DNA from: Verrucomicrobiota bacterium
Lineage (GTDB): Bacteria > Verrucomicrobiota > Verrucomicrobiia > Limisphaerales > UBA9464
DNA: 55,570 nucleotides
Assembly: GCA_025363585.1 (NCBI GenBank)
Contig: JANYDN010000033.1
Location: forward strand, 1 to 55,570
Direction: 5' to 3'
Under the pieces are notes generated by a model. It was not told where the DNA came from and searched no databases. It worked only from the letters and a program-made list of their open reading frames with translations. Position numbers and translations under genes: made by a program. Numbering within the stretch: the stretch's first letter is position 1; each line of letters opens with the position of its first letter. Shown piece by piece: positions 16,980 to 26,176 of this stretch.

Positions 16980-19892
16980 ATGATTCGAGCCCTGGCTTTC
17001 TGGATACTCGCCCTCGGCTGCCTCGCCGCGGACCAGCCTTCCTGGATTTGGGGAGCCTCCACGAAACCCAACGAGCTCCGCCAGTTCCGACGCACATTCT
17101 CGATCGTCACCAAAATTCGTTCCGCCAATCTCATCGTCGCCTGCGATGATCAGGCCGTCGTCTCGGTCAACGACAAGGCCATCGGCAAGAACGAGGGATG
17201 GAAAGAGCCCTCGAGTTGGAACGTCGCGAAGAACCTCGTCCTTGGCGAAAACTCCGTCGCGATCATCGCGCGCAATGAGGATGGAGCCGCGGGTCTGCTC
17301 GCGCGTTTCGAGATCAACCATTCGGATGGAATCCAGCAGCTGATCCTCTCGGATGCGACTTGGGAAACGTACGACGACGCGACGGGAAGTTGGATCCCAG
17401 CGACGGACCTCGGCAAACACGGCATCGCGCCTTGGGGCGTCGTGCTGAAGGGAAAGGAAGCCACACCGGCGTCCGATATACACACGTTGCCCGGCTTCGC
17501 CGTCGAGCTTCTGCGCAATGCCCAACCCGGGGAGGGTTCGTGGGTTGCCATGGCCTTCGATGCCAAAGGCAGGTTGTTGCTGGCGCCGCAGGGCGGAGAA
17601 CCCATCCAACGGGTGACATTGGTTGCGGGCAAAATCGCCGCGAGCGAAACCCTCGACCTTCCCGTGCACGGTGCGATGGGCCTGCTCGCCGCTTTCGACA
17701 GTCTCTACGTCAACGGCAAGGGACCGAAAGGACTCGCGATCTATCGGCTCCGATCCACGCGCAACGACGATCACTTCGACGAGATAACGGCAGTTAGGCA
17801 ATGGACCGGCGACGGAGGCGAGCATGGTCCCCACGGATTGGCAGCCGGGCCCGACGGCAAGCTATACGCCGTCAGCGGCAATTTCGTGGACGTGCCGGCC
17901 GATATCTCGCCGAGGTCGCCGGTGCGCAAGTATGGCGAGGATCTGGCCATCCCGCGGCTCGAGGATGGCAACGGCTTCGGAAAAGGCCGGAAGCCCCCGG
18001 GAGGATTCGTGCTCCGCATGAATCCTGACGGCTCCGAACCCGAGTTATATGCAGCCGGCATGCGCAATACCTATGACATCGCTTTTGATGACGCCGGCGA
18101 GCTCCTGGCGTTCGACAGCGACATGGAAGGGGATTGGGGACAGCCCTGGTACCGTCCCATCCGCATCCTCCACTGCTTCCAGGGAGCCGACCACGGATTT
18201 CGTGAGGGCTCGGGAAAGTGGCCCGCAACGCACGCGGACAGCGTTCCTTCGGTCGTGGATGTGGGAATAGGATCGCCGACCGGTGTCACCACGGGGCGGG
18301 GCGCGCGGTTCCCCGCGAAATACCAGAAGGCAGTGTACGCGATGGACTGGAGTTACGGACGAATCCTGGCGATCCATTTGCAGCCCGAAGGAGCAAGCTA
18401 TACGGCGAAATACGAAACCTTGCTCCGGGGCACGCCATTGAACCTGACGGATCTGGCGGTTGGTCCGGACGGCGCCCTTTATTTCACGACCGGCGGACGC
18501 GGGACCCAGGCGGGGTTATACAGGGTGACTTATACCGGGACAGAGGACACGGGCGATGCACCCGCCACCGTGGATCCCAAGGTAGCCGCTGCGCGGGAAC
18601 AGCGGCGCGGCTTGGAACGATGGCAAATGGAAAGCGGAGCCGGCGCGCTCGAAACGATTTGGCCCGCGCTGGCGTCGGAGGACCGGGCGATTCGTTTCTC
18701 GGCGCGGGTAGCGTTGGAGCGGCAGCCGGTCGAGGGATGGATGCAACGCGCGTTGGCGGAGACCAATGCCACGGCCGGACTGGCAAGCATGCTGGCGTTG
18801 GCCCGCGCGGGTTCGGCCGCCGACCAGGAATCGCTGTTGAAGTCGTTGGCAAAGTGGCCTCTCGACACGCTCGACGAGGAGCATTTCCTGGCGAAGCTGC
18901 GCGTGATCGAGGTTTCATTTGCCCGCCACGGGATTCCGTCGGGCGAACTTCGTGCGCTGGCCCTCCAGAAACTCGGCCGCCAATTCCCGGCCAAATCATG
19001 GCCCATCAACCTCCAACTCTCGGCGCTTCTGGCGGCCTTGGATTCCCCGGACGTGGTGTCGCGGGCGCTCGAATTGCGGGATGCCGCGCCGACACAGGCG
19101 GAAGCGGTCCACTACCAGTCGGTGATCCGCGGGGTTAAGTCGGGTTGGACGCCGGAATCGCGGCAGCGTTATTTCTCGTGGTTCTACAAGAGGCAACCTC
19201 CGGAGTATTCCGCGGAATTCGAACGCTGGTTTGCCGAGGTCGGGATGAAGCCGTCGAACGGCGCCAGCTTCGATGGATTCCTCAAGGCGATCCGACAGGA
19301 CGCCGTGGCAGCGTTGGGCGACTCCGAGAAGGGCGAGCTCGCTCCGTGGATCACGGGCGCCGCGGTGGTTCCCGTCGGTCCCCGCCCGGTGGTGGCCACC
19401 CGATCCGCACCCCGGACCTTCGTGAAACATTGGCGCATGACGGATTTGGAACCTGGCTTGAAGACCACGGGACGAAGCGAGGTCCGCGGAAAAAAGGTCT
19501 ACGACGAGGCACAATGCGGGGTTTGCCACCGCTTGTCCGGACAGGGCGGGGCGATCGGTCCCGACCTCACTGGCGCGGGCGCGAAATACAGCGAGGCCGA
19601 CCTCCTTCGCAGCGTGCTCGAGCCGTCGGCGGTGGTCAGCGAACAATTCCAAGCCTCCCTCATTTCGTTGAAGGACGGCGATTCCGTTGCCGGTCGAATC
19701 GTCGAGGAGAGCGCGGACCGAATCGTCCTGCTCGTCGATCCATTGACCGCGACGCGACGAGAGATCCCGACAGGCGACGTCAAATCGCGCGGCGTCTCGC
19801 CCGTTTCCCCGATGCCCGAATCGCTGGTCGACGGGTTTTCATCGGACGAAATCCTCGATCTGGTGGCGTATCTAAAATCCGCCGGCCGATGA
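16980..19892 (+). CDS. secreted PVC-type heme-binding dehydrogenase-like protein
   Basis: This 970-residue protein from ATG 16980 has a signal peptide (MIRALAFWILALGCLAA). An N-terminal jelly-roll-like domain of about 160 residues (SWIWGAS, FRRTFSI, LIVACDDQAVVSVN) is followed by a sugar-dehydrogenase-type propeller with LPGFAVELL, AAGPDGKLYAVSGN, GMRNTYDIAFDDAGELLAFDSDMEGDWG and AVGPDGALYFTTGGRG. A HEAT-like helical region then leads to a C-terminal cytochrome c domain with CGVCH (residue about 846) and VLEPSAVVSEQFQ. This matches the large membrane-bound-dehydrogenase/heme-binding proteins of PVC bacteria, which are predicted periplasmic oxidoreductases of unknown substrate. It is separated from the porin by a terminator, so it is probably transcribed on its own. 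Confidence 0.9.
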   Translation: MIRALAFWILALGCLAADQPSWIWGASTKPNELRQFRRTFSIVTKIRSANLIVACDDQAVVSVNDKAIGKNEGWKEPSSWNVAKNLVLGENSVAIIARNEDGAAGLLARFEINHSDGIQQLILSDATWETYDDATGSWIPATDLGKHGIAPWGVVLKGKEATPASDIHTLPGFAVELLRNAQPGEGSWVAMAFDAKGRLLLAPQGGEPIQRVTLVAGKIAASETLDLPVHGAMGLLAAFDSLYVNGKGPKGLAIYRLRSTRNDDHFDEITAVRQWTGDGGEHGPHGLAAGPDGKLYAVSGNFVDVPADISPRSPVRKYGEDLAIPRLEDGNGFGKGRKPPGGFVLRMNPDGSEPELYAAGMRNTYDIAFDDAGELLAFDSDMEGDWGQPWYRPIRILHCFQGADHGFREGSGKWPATHADSVPSVVDVGIGSPTGVTTGRGARFPAKYQKAVYAMDWSYGRILAIHLQPEGASYTAKYETLLRGTPLNLTDLAVGPDGALYFTTGGRGTQAGLYRVTYTGTEDTGDAPATVDPKVAAAREQRRGLERWQMESGAGALETIWPALASEDRAIRFSARVALERQPVEGWMQRALAETNATAGLASMLALARAGSAADQESLLKSLAKWPLDTLDEEHFLAKLRVIEVSFARHGIPSGELRALALQKLGRQFPAKSWPINLQLSALLAALDSPDVVSRALELRDAAPTQAEAVHYQSVIRGVKSGWTPESRQRYFSWFYKRQPPEYSAEFERWFAEVGMKPSNGASFDGFLKAIRQDAVAALGDSEKGELAPWITGAAVVPVGPRPVVATRSAPRTFVKHWRMTDLEPGLKTTGRSEVRGKKVYDEAQCGVCHRLSGQGGAIGPDLTGAGAKYSEADLLRSVLEPSAVVSEQFQASLISLKDGDSVAGRIVEESADRIVLLVDPLTATRREIPTGDVKSRGVSPVSPMPESLVDGFSSDEILDLVAYLKSAGR

Positions 19893-19933
19893 ACGGAATG
19901 GGTGCCGGCGCGGCGATCGAACCGAAACCCCGC

Positions 19934-20302
19934 TCAGCGCCCGAACCGTTGGCTCCGAATCCATCCGGTGACGTATAGTCCGCCGACCACGACCACGAAC
20001 GTCATCATCAGAAACTGTGGCGCGCTGAGATCAAAGGTCCAGTGCCACGGCCCCGCGAGCAGCGTGGTGCGGCGGATCTTCCCGGCGGGCTCCGACCATA
20101 CGGAATGGGTGGTCAATTCAAGAAGCCCGTAGCGTCCCCCGGGAGCGCTGAACCACCAGTTGCGTTCCACCTGCATCGGTTGCAACGAGGCGGCGATGTT
20201 GGCCGGAATGGCTTGGGAAGCGACCAAGCGCACGCCGTTCCCGGCACAAACCAATGCGAACATGAATATGGCAGACCTAACGAGCAGACGAAGCTTGGTC
20301 AT
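19934..20302 (-). CDS. small membrane protein of unknown function
   Basis: No family was recognised for this 122-residue protein. The frame is supported by a strong AAGGAGG ribosome site ending five bases before the ATG. It has an N-terminal hydrophobic segment (residues about 9-24, IFMFALVCAGNGVRLVA) that may be a signal or anchor. The extracytoplasmic stretch is Trp-rich (RNWWFSAPGGRYGLLEL, GPWHWTFDL), and a second transmembrane helix near the C-terminus (QFLMMTFVVVVGGLYVTGW) is followed by a basic tail. The topology suggests a small envelope protein with a periplasmic loop. It converges with the large heme protein gene, ending 42 bases from its stop. Confidence 0.7.
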   Translation of the reverse strand: MTKLRLLVRSAIFMFALVCAGNGVRLVASQAIPANIAASLQPMQVERNWWFSAPGGRYGLLELTTHSVWSEPAGKIRRTTLLAGPWHWTFDLSAPQFLMMTFVVVVGGLYVTGWIRSQRFGR

Positions 20303-20469
20303 CGGACCTCCTTACGCGGATCCTAGCGTGACGCTCGGCTCCTAGGCAAATCCCCAGTTTCACCGCCCCAATCTTGGATCGACATCAAGACCGAGGGAAC
20401 GCTGGCGTCGGGGAAGATGGCGCGGCGCGCTTGCAATAGGCATCGCCACACCGGCCACTGCCCGCATCA

Positions 20470-20997
20470 TCAATAGTCATATAGCCCGGGATCATGGATA
20501 TACGGACTTGCGGAGGAACCGCGGCCCTTCGACGCGTCGCCTTTGCCGGGTCCCATCCAATCGCCCAGCACGTCGCCCATGTCGGCCTCGATCTTGTCGG
20601 GATCCTCCCCGGATTCGAGGCGTCGCAATGCGGTTTCCATTTCCTTGGGCATCGCGCCTTCGGGCAGCACTTGCTGCATCTTTCGAAGCATATGCGCCAT
20701 GTGGCGCGGATTGTTCTCGTCGATCGAACCCATGTCGCGCTCGAGATCGTCCATGACCTTTGCGACGCGGGGATCGTCAAAGTCCGGCATCGGCGGCCCG
20801 CCGTCGGCGGCCGAATCGGGACCCGTGGGCGAGGCCGGCTCGGGAGCGCCCTTGATCATCGCGAAGCGACTGAGTTCCTTCGTGAGGTCCTTGGAACCAC
20901 ATTTGGGACACGTGGGCCGGTGCGCCGGATTGATCCGTTTGCTGAGGAAATTGAAAATCCTCCGGCATTTCGGACACGCGTACTCGTAGATCGGCAT
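20470..20997 (-). CDS. FmdB-type zinc ribbon protein
   Basis: This 175-residue protein starts with the FmdB/CxxC_CXXC_SSSS signature MPIYEYACPKCRRIFNFL, and a second pair PTCPKCGS completes a four-Cys zinc ribbon within the first 40 residues. The remaining ~130 residues are acidic and helical (RVAKVMDDLERDMGSID, MLRKMQQVLPEGAMPKEME), longer than the ~80-residue family norm. Family members have been called regulators of formamidase, but the function is generally unknown. The C-terminal extension may be a protein-interaction segment. It stands alone on the minus strand and its neighbours give no functional hint. Confidence 0.88.
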   Translation of the reverse strand: MPIYEYACPKCRRIFNFLSKRINPAHRPTCPKCGSKDLTKELSRFAMIKGAPEPASPTGPDSAADGGPPMPDFDDPRVAKVMDDLERDMGSIDENNPRHMAHMLRKMQQVLPEGAMPKEMETALRRLESGEDPDKIEADMGDVLGDWMGPGKGDASKGRGSSASPYIHDPGLYDY

Positions 20998-21059
20998 CGG
21001 TGGATTCTCCGGTGGAGCGGGGCCCGGTCAAGGTGCCGCGGGAACGGTTGGTCGCGGCA

Positions 21060-21800
21060 TCACGAACGGATCCCGCCGGAGGGGATGAATTCAGGCTGGG
21101 CAAAAACCGCGTTGCCGCCGTCGTCCCACGGGATTTCCTCCCGCACGAGCACGAAGCCGCGTTCCTTCAGCCAAGCGGTCAATTCCGGGTAAAGTATCGA
21201 ACCGGAGTAATTGGGAATCCGGTGGACCTCGCTGTGGATCACGCGAACCCCTTTCAACATCCGGGGGGACGCCGCGAGGAACTGTCCCTCGAACCCCTGC
21301 ATGTCCAACCACAGCAGATCGACCCGCGACACTCCTTCCCGTTCCGCCCAGCCATCCAGCGTGGCCACCGGCACCTCGATGGTTTGCTCGAAACGAATGT
21401 GTGGATGCAAACGCAGCGTCTCCTGCGGCGGGAGCAGCGAACTCGATTGGTTGACGTCGCTCGCCGGCCTGTCGGGTGTTCCGCCGCTGACGTGAAACGT
21501 GGCGGTCCCCTCGCGATCGCCCAACGCCAGCGGGTAGAGGCGCACGTTGGGACTGGAACCGTTTCTCTGCCGGAGTCGTTCGAAGACCGATGGCAACGGT
21601 TCGAAGGAATGGATCCGTCCGTTCGGGAAAAGTCGCGAGAACTCCTGTGTGTCGTAGCCCTCGTGCGCGCCGCAATCGATGATGACGGGATCGGCCGGAA
21701 GGAACTGTCGGAACCAAGTTTTGGGGACCACTCCCGGTTCTGGAGTGGGACCGAGCACGAGGTTTCGCAACCGTCTCATTGCTCCTCGCATACTGGCCAT
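21060..21800 (-). CDS. FkbM-family SAM-dependent methyltransferase
   Basis: This protein of about 246 residues has the FkbM methyltransferase pattern: VIIDCGAHEGYDTQEF (SAM-binding motif I), IHSFEPLPSVFERL, LGDREGTATF, VPVATLDGW and VDLLWLDMQGFEGQFL, the motif in which the Asp helps bind SAM. Family members O-methylate sugars or macrolides and are common in surface polysaccharide loci. Three close in-frame ATGs (21800, 21791, 21779) precede the domain. The first is taken, but none has a convincing ribosome site. It is divergent from the kinase remnant, and the start region lies within about 125 bases of the pseudogene. No glycosyltransferase neighbour is seen. Confidence 0.85.
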   Translation of the reverse strand: MASMRGAMRRLRNLVLGPTPEPGVVPKTWFRQFLPADPVIIDCGAHEGYDTQEFSRLFPNGRIHSFEPLPSVFERLRQRNGSSPNVRLYPLALGDREGTATFHVSGGTPDRPASDVNQSSSLLPPQETLRLHPHIRFEQTIEVPVATLDGWAEREGVSRVDLLWLDMQGFEGQFLAASPRMLKGVRVIHSEVHRIPNYSGSILYPELTAWLKERGFVLVREEIPWDDGGNAVFAQPEFIPSGGIRS

Positions 21801-21923
21801 GCGGCGAAGCTGCGGGGTGCGCCATGGGGTGTCAACGACCGGCGGATCCTCGGGGGCTCGCGCGTCGCAAGTCGGCGCATTTATCGATGCGTTCGCGCAG
21901 GCACGGTTGGTTTTCATCGAACC

Positions 21924-22640
21924 ATGCGAGACGAAGTCCAGTGCGGGCTTTGCGGGACGGTCATCGAGGACAAGGGTCTTTGCGATCTGTGTCTCGACTG
22001 CCTTTAGCTCGAAGGATTGGAACCCATGGCTCGTGGACCCGCGGTCGATCCTTCGCAGGCCGGCCAGGACCGGGGCACCCGGTTTGGCGAAGGAGATGTC
22101 CGCCGCTTCCGGTGCCACGCTGACGGGGCAGGCCATCGGCTCGCCGAGTTTCATGCCGCCGGAGCAATGCGATTCGACGCGCGGTCCCGTCGGACCGTCG
22201 GGGGACATCTACTCGCTCGGGGCGATCCTCTACCAAATGGTGTCGGGACGTCCCCCGTTCGTCGCGGGAACGGTTGCCGAGACGCTTCGTTTGGTGACCA
22301 CGGCGGACCCGATTCCCCCGCGGGAATTAAACCCGACGGTGCCCGAGGAGTTGGAAACGATCGCGATGAAGTGCCTCGAGAAGGATCCGGCGCGGCGGTA
22401 CGCGAGCGCGATCGATCTCGAGAGAGAGCTGGGGCGATGGCTCGGAAACCGTCCGATTCTGGCTCGCCCCGTGGGATCTTGAAGAATGGGTGCGTCAGGG
22501 CTAGATCCGCGACGGCCTCGCGGTTCTCGCCTGGGTCCTTCGCGACGAACCCACGAACCGGCTCGCAGCCGCGCGGCTGTCGTTCCGTAATTTTCCGCTG
22601 CTGCTCGCGGACCGGGGATTGGATGGTCCCGCTTGCCGCC
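21924..22640 (+). pseudogene. decayed Ser/Thr protein kinase (zinc ribbon, kinase C-lobe, WD-linker fragments)
   Basis: Three fragments of one typical verrucomicrobial kinase-WD40 gene are visible in order. At 21924-22007 a 27-residue piece carries CGLC and CDLC, the N-terminal zinc ribbon, and then hits a stop. At about 22080-22482 another frame gives GLAKE, GSPSFMPPEQ, DIYSLGAILYQMVSGRPPF and CLEKDPARRYASAIDLEREL, that is, the activation-loop end plus C-lobe subdomains VIII-XI. At about 22483-22640 a third frame reads LAVLAWVLRDEPTNRLAAA, the usual linker before WD repeats. The catalytic N-lobe, HRD loop and most of the activation loop are missing. It has internal deletions and frame shifts, so it cannot make a working kinase. 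Confidence 0.8.
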
Positions 22641-22757
22641 CCTAGGGGACCGGGCCCGGCGCGCATTTGTGGCAAACATCCGGCTTGTCGCACGGCGCGG
22701 GGTTTTCCAGCCTCCGTCTTTCGCGGGTTGGACACCGACCGGCGAAAAAGCATCCCG

Positions 22758-23840
22758 ATGAGTCTTGCACCGAAGCCTGCCTTTCCGTGGCCCGGAGTGA
22801 TCCGGCGTTACGCCGATTTCCTTCCCGTCACCGCCGAGACCCCGGTTGTGACGTTGCTCGAGGGCAACACGCCGTTGATCCCGGTGCCGGGATTCGTCTC
22901 CGCGATCGGGGGCAACTTCACCCTCTACCTGAAGTACGAGGCGATGAACCCGACGTGCTCGTTCAAGGATCGCGGGATGACGATGGCGATCACCAAGGCG
23001 AAGGAGCGCGGCGCGAAAGTCGTCGTCTGCGCCAGCACGGGCAACACCTCCGCATCCGCGGCGGCCTACGCGGCCCGCGCCGGCCTCCGGTGCGTCGTCC
23101 TGCTTCCGAAGGGGAAGATCGCCTTGGGCAAGATGGCCCAGTCACTGATGTACGGGGCCACCACGATTTCGATCGACGGCAACTTCGACGAGGCGCTCCG
23201 CATCGTCCGCGAACTCGGCGAGACCGGCCTGGTCGAGGTCGTCAACAGCATCAATCCCGTCCGCATCGAGGGACAGAAGACCGCCGCCTTCGAGATTTGC
23301 GACGTCCTGGGCGACGCCCCCGACTTCCATTTCCTGCCGGTAGGCAATGCCGGGAACATCACGGCCTACTGGAAGGGATTCCGCGAATATGCCGACGCCG
23401 GGAAGTCGGACACCCTGCCCCGCATGATGGGTTGGCAAGCCGCCGGCGCCGCGCCGCTCGTCCTGGGACATCCGGTCGAGTTCCCCGAAACGGTGGCGAC
23501 CGCGATCCGGATCGGCAATCCGGCGAGTTGGCAGGGCGCGATCGACGCCGCGCGCGATTCCAAAGGATCGATCCGGAGCGTGACCGACGACGAGATCCTC
23601 GAGGCGTACAAGCTGCTGTCGCGGGTCGAGGGCGTGATGGTGGAACCCGCGTGCGCGGCGCCGCTGGCCGGGCTCATCAAGGCTGTCAAGGCGGGTGAAA
23701 TCCCGGAGGGCAGCCTGGTGACCGCCACGATGACGGGCCACGGGTTGAAGGATCCCGACACCGCGATCCGCGTGGCCGGCGTCGAACCCATCAATGTTCC
23801 CGCGAACCGCGCGGCGGTGATGTCGGCGATGGGGCTGTAG
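22758..23840 (+). CDS. thrC: threonine synthase
   Basis: This 360-residue PLP enzyme converts O-phosphohomoserine to threonine. The PLP lysine lies in NPTCSFKDRGM (K70), followed by the phosphate/PLP-binding stretch VVCASTGNTSASAAAYAAR. Further landmarks are PVGNAGNITAYWKGF (Gly-rich PLP phosphate loop) and the C-terminal VEGVMVEPACAAPLAG and TMTGHGLKDPD. Its length of 360 matches the short class typical of Gram-positive and PVC bacteria. The ATG start at 22758 gives the normal N-terminus before LEGNTPLIP. It is not clustered with hom or thrB here. A palindromic hairpin follows the stop immediately. Confidence 0.95.
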   Translation: MSLAPKPAFPWPGVIRRYADFLPVTAETPVVTLLEGNTPLIPVPGFVSAIGGNFTLYLKYEAMNPTCSFKDRGMTMAITKAKERGAKVVVCASTGNTSASAAAYAARAGLRCVVLLPKGKIALGKMAQSLMYGATTISIDGNFDEALRIVRELGETGLVEVVNSINPVRIEGQKTAAFEICDVLGDAPDFHFLPVGNAGNITAYWKGFREYADAGKSDTLPRMMGWQAAGAAPLVLGHPVEFPETVATAIRIGNPASWQGAIDAARDSKGSIRSVTDDEILEAYKLLSRVEGVMVEPACAAPLAGLIKAVKAGEIPEGSLVTATMTGHGLKDPDTAIRVAGVEPINVPANRAAVMSAMGL

Positions 23841-23894
23841 GAGCAGGGAGCAAAAAGCAGGGAGCGGGAAGCGTTGAGCTCCCTGCTCCCTGCT
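23841..23894. repeat. GCAGGGA-unit inverted repeat between convergent genes
   Basis: GAGCAGGGAGC and AGCAGGGAGCG units are followed by the complementary GCTCCCTGCTCCCTGCT. They form a long hairpin between thrC and the minus-strand isomerase. The same heptamer unit recurs at 55161-55184. It may act as a bidirectional terminator, but no strong T-run follows on the thrC side. Confidence 0.6.
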
Positions 23895-23897
23895 TTG

Positions 23898-24731
23898 TCA
23901 CCGCCCGGCGCCGTCCGTGCCCGCGACGAATTCCTTCGCCTTCTTCACGAATTCATCCGGCTCGCGGGCGAAGTCGTTGCTGTCCGTCTCGATGGCGAGG
24001 TGTCCCTTGTAGCCCGTGTCGCGAAGGATCTTGAAGAGGCCCTTGAGGTTGGCTTGGCCTTCGCCGATGTGCGTGTCCGTCGCCACGTCGTCGCCCTTCT
24101 CCGTCTTCTTGATGACCTTGTCCTTCAGGTGGAGGTCGTACACGCGGCCGTTGTAGTCCTTGTAGACCTGGGCGGCGTCGAAGTTCGCGCTCGTGACCCA
24201 TCCGATGTCCATGCACACGCCGATGTGGGCGTCCCGGTTGTTGATGATCTGTTTGACGATCGCGGGATTCCCGTAGAGCGATTTGATGCCGTGGTTATGC
24301 ACCGCGACCTTGATGTCGTACTCCTTGGCGAGCGCCTCGAGATTGTCCCAGATGCGGAAATCGCCGGGCTCCACGATGATGACCTGGATGCCCATGACCT
24401 TGGCGAACTCGAACAATTTCCGGTTCTCCTCCTTGTCCATGGACGTGCCCGCGACGCCGAACGTGTAGACGTGGAGTCCGGCGGCATCGAGGACTGCCTT
24501 CTTCTTTTTGGTCTCCTCGATCGGCGCCTTGGGGTTCATGTGCTTGTCGATCATCTGGAGCTCGGTGATCCCATGGCGCTTCGCGAACTCCACCACCTGC
24601 TCGAACGTGAGGTTGCGGAGCGTCCAGGTCTGGATCGCGACTTGGTCGGCAAGCCCGGCGGCAAGGCTGCAAACACTGAGGACGAGGGACGCGCCCATGG
24701 CGGCGAGCGCGCGGCGAATCGGGAGGTGCAT
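23898..24731 (-). CDS. exported sugar phosphate isomerase/epimerase
   Basis: This 277-residue TIM-barrel protein of the PF01261 family has, unlike the homologue at 2.4 kb, an N-terminal signal (MHLPIRRALAAMGASLVLSV) suggesting periplasmic location. Landmarks are IQTWTLRN, FGVAGTSMDKEENRKLFEF, VIIVEPGD with a metal Glu, VAVHNHGI, IGVCMDIGWVTS with a metal Asp, and YDLHLKDK and HLAIETDSND near the C-terminus. Many PVC genomes encode such exported epimerase-like proteins next to DUF1080 or Gfo/Idh genes, but no such neighbour is present here. The role in extracellular sugar modification is inferred. It converges with thrC across a hairpin. Confidence 0.88.
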   Translation of the reverse strand: MHLPIRRALAAMGASLVLSVCSLAAGLADQVAIQTWTLRNLTFEQVVEFAKRHGITELQMIDKHMNPKAPIEETKKKKAVLDAAGLHVYTFGVAGTSMDKEENRKLFEFAKVMGIQVIIVEPGDFRIWDNLEALAKEYDIKVAVHNHGIKSLYGNPAIVKQIINNRDAHIGVCMDIGWVTSANFDAAQVYKDYNGRVYDLHLKDKVIKKTEKGDDVATDTHIGEGQANLKGLFKILRDTGYKGHLAIETDSNDFAREPDEFVKKAKEFVAGTDGAGR

Positions 24732-24859
24732 GCCCGGAGGGTGCGAGGCCCCGTGGCCGGTGTCGAGCGCGGACCCGGGTCCGACATTGTCCCATGGCGT
24801 TTTGAAGGAATGGGTGCATCTTCGCCGGCGTCGAATTCGTAGATTCGGCGGGTGAACGC

Positions 24860-26176
24860 GTGAAAGAGCAGAACCGAACCCAGAACAACGCCGCGATCTC
24901 GGGCGTCTTCCCCGATCTCGGCGGTCTTCCGGCGGAATCCCGGCCCGGATGGTGGACCCGCACGGCCGAACGGATCGTCCGTGCAGCCCTCGCGGACATG
25001 CGGGCGGGCGAACTCCGCATGGTGCTGCCGGATGGGCGGGTACTTTCGTTCGGGACTGGAACCGACGGTCCCGCGGCCGTCATGAGGGTCCGCGACTGGA
25101 GGTTTTTCGGGCGATGCGCGCTCGACGGCGACATCGGGTTCGGCGAGTCGTACCAAGCGGGCGAGTGGGACACGGAGGATCTCGCGGGCGTCATCGGATG
25201 GTTTTGCGCGAACGAGGAGAACGCGCCCTCCATGTCGGGTTCGCGGGTCAATCGCTGGCACTTCGGCCTCTTCAATCTCGGCAATCGCCTGCGGCATCTC
25301 CTGCGCAAAAACACGATCCGTGGATCCCGCGCGAACATCCATGCGCACTACGATCTCGGGAACGAGTTCTACGGGCTCTGGCTGGATTCCACGATGACCT
25401 ACTCGAGCGCGTTGTTCGAGCATCCGGACCAGGCGCTCGACGCGGCCCAGACGGCGAAATACGAGCGCCTGTGCCGCATGTTGAAGATGGGTCCGTCGGA
25501 CCGCGTGCTCGAGATCGGCGGCGGCTGGGGCGGCTTCGCGAGCCACGCGGTGCGGCATCACGGCTGCCGCGTGACGGCGGTCACGATCAGTTCCGAGCAG
25601 CATCGGTACGCCAGCGAGCGATTCGCGCGCGAGGGGATCGCGGACCGCGCCGAGGTCGTGTTGCTCGACTACCGCAAGGTTCCGGAAATGGGCCGGGACT
25701 TCGACAAGATCGCCAGCATCGAGATGCTCGAGGCGGTCGGCGACGAGTACCTCGGGGAGTTCTTCCGGATCTGCCGTGGCGTTTTGTCGCCCCGGGGATT
25801 GATCGGGGCGCAGTTCATCACCTGCCCCGACGCGCGGCACCGCGAGCTTCGCCGGGGAGTGGACTGGATCCAAAAGCACGTGTTCCCCGGTTCGCTCCTG
25901 CTTTCGTTGGACCGCACCAACCGGGTCGTGGAGCAGGCGACCGGCATGCGTCTCGACGACGTGGTGGACTTCGGCGCGGACTACGCGAGGACGCTCCGGA
26001 TGTGGCGCGGGCGATTCAACGCCGGCATCGCGACGGTTCGCTCCATGGGATTCGATGATCGGTTCGTCCGGACCTGGAATTACTATCTCGCTTACTGCGA
26101 GGCCGCGTTTGCATGGAAGTGCATCGGCGTCGTCCAGGCCGTATGGACCGGCGCTAGCAACCCGATGCCCGCGTGA
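24860..26176 (+). CDS. cyclopropane-fatty-acyl-phospholipid synthase family methyltransferase
   Basis: This 438-residue protein starts at GTG 24860. The CFAS core is plain: [19 protein letters not shown] and [10 protein letters not shown] at about 155-190, the SAM motif [12 protein letters not shown] near residue 217, [10 protein letters not shown] (position of the catalytic Glu of the E. coli enzyme), and [10 protein letters not shown]. It should methylenate or methylate unsaturated acyl chains of membrane phospholipids using SAM. Its stop overlaps the start of the DUF1295 gene by four bases (GTGA), so the two are translationally coupled. Together with the second methyltransferase this makes a three-gene lipid-modification unit. 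Confidence 0.92.
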   Translation: MKEQNRTQNNAAISGVFPDLGGLPAESRPGWWTRTAERIVRAALADMRAGELRMVLPDGRVLSFGTGTDGPAAVMRVRDWRFFGRCALDGDIGFGESYQAGEWDTEDLAGVIGWFCANEENAPSMSGSRVNRWHFGLFNLGNRLRHLLRKNTIRGSRANIHAHYDLGNEFYGLWLDSTMTYSSALFEHPDQALDAAQTAKYERLCRMLKMGPSDRVLEIGGGWGGFASHAVRHHGCRVTAVTISSEQHRYASERFAREGIADRAEVVLLDYRKVPEMGRDFDKIASIEMLEAVGDEYLGEFFRICRGVLSPRGLIGAQFITCPDARHRELRRGVDWIQKHVFPGSLLLSLDRTNRVVEQATGMRLDDVVDFGADYARTLRMWRGRFNAGIATVRSMGFDDRFVRTWNYYLAYCEAAFAWKCIGVVQAVWTGASNPMPA

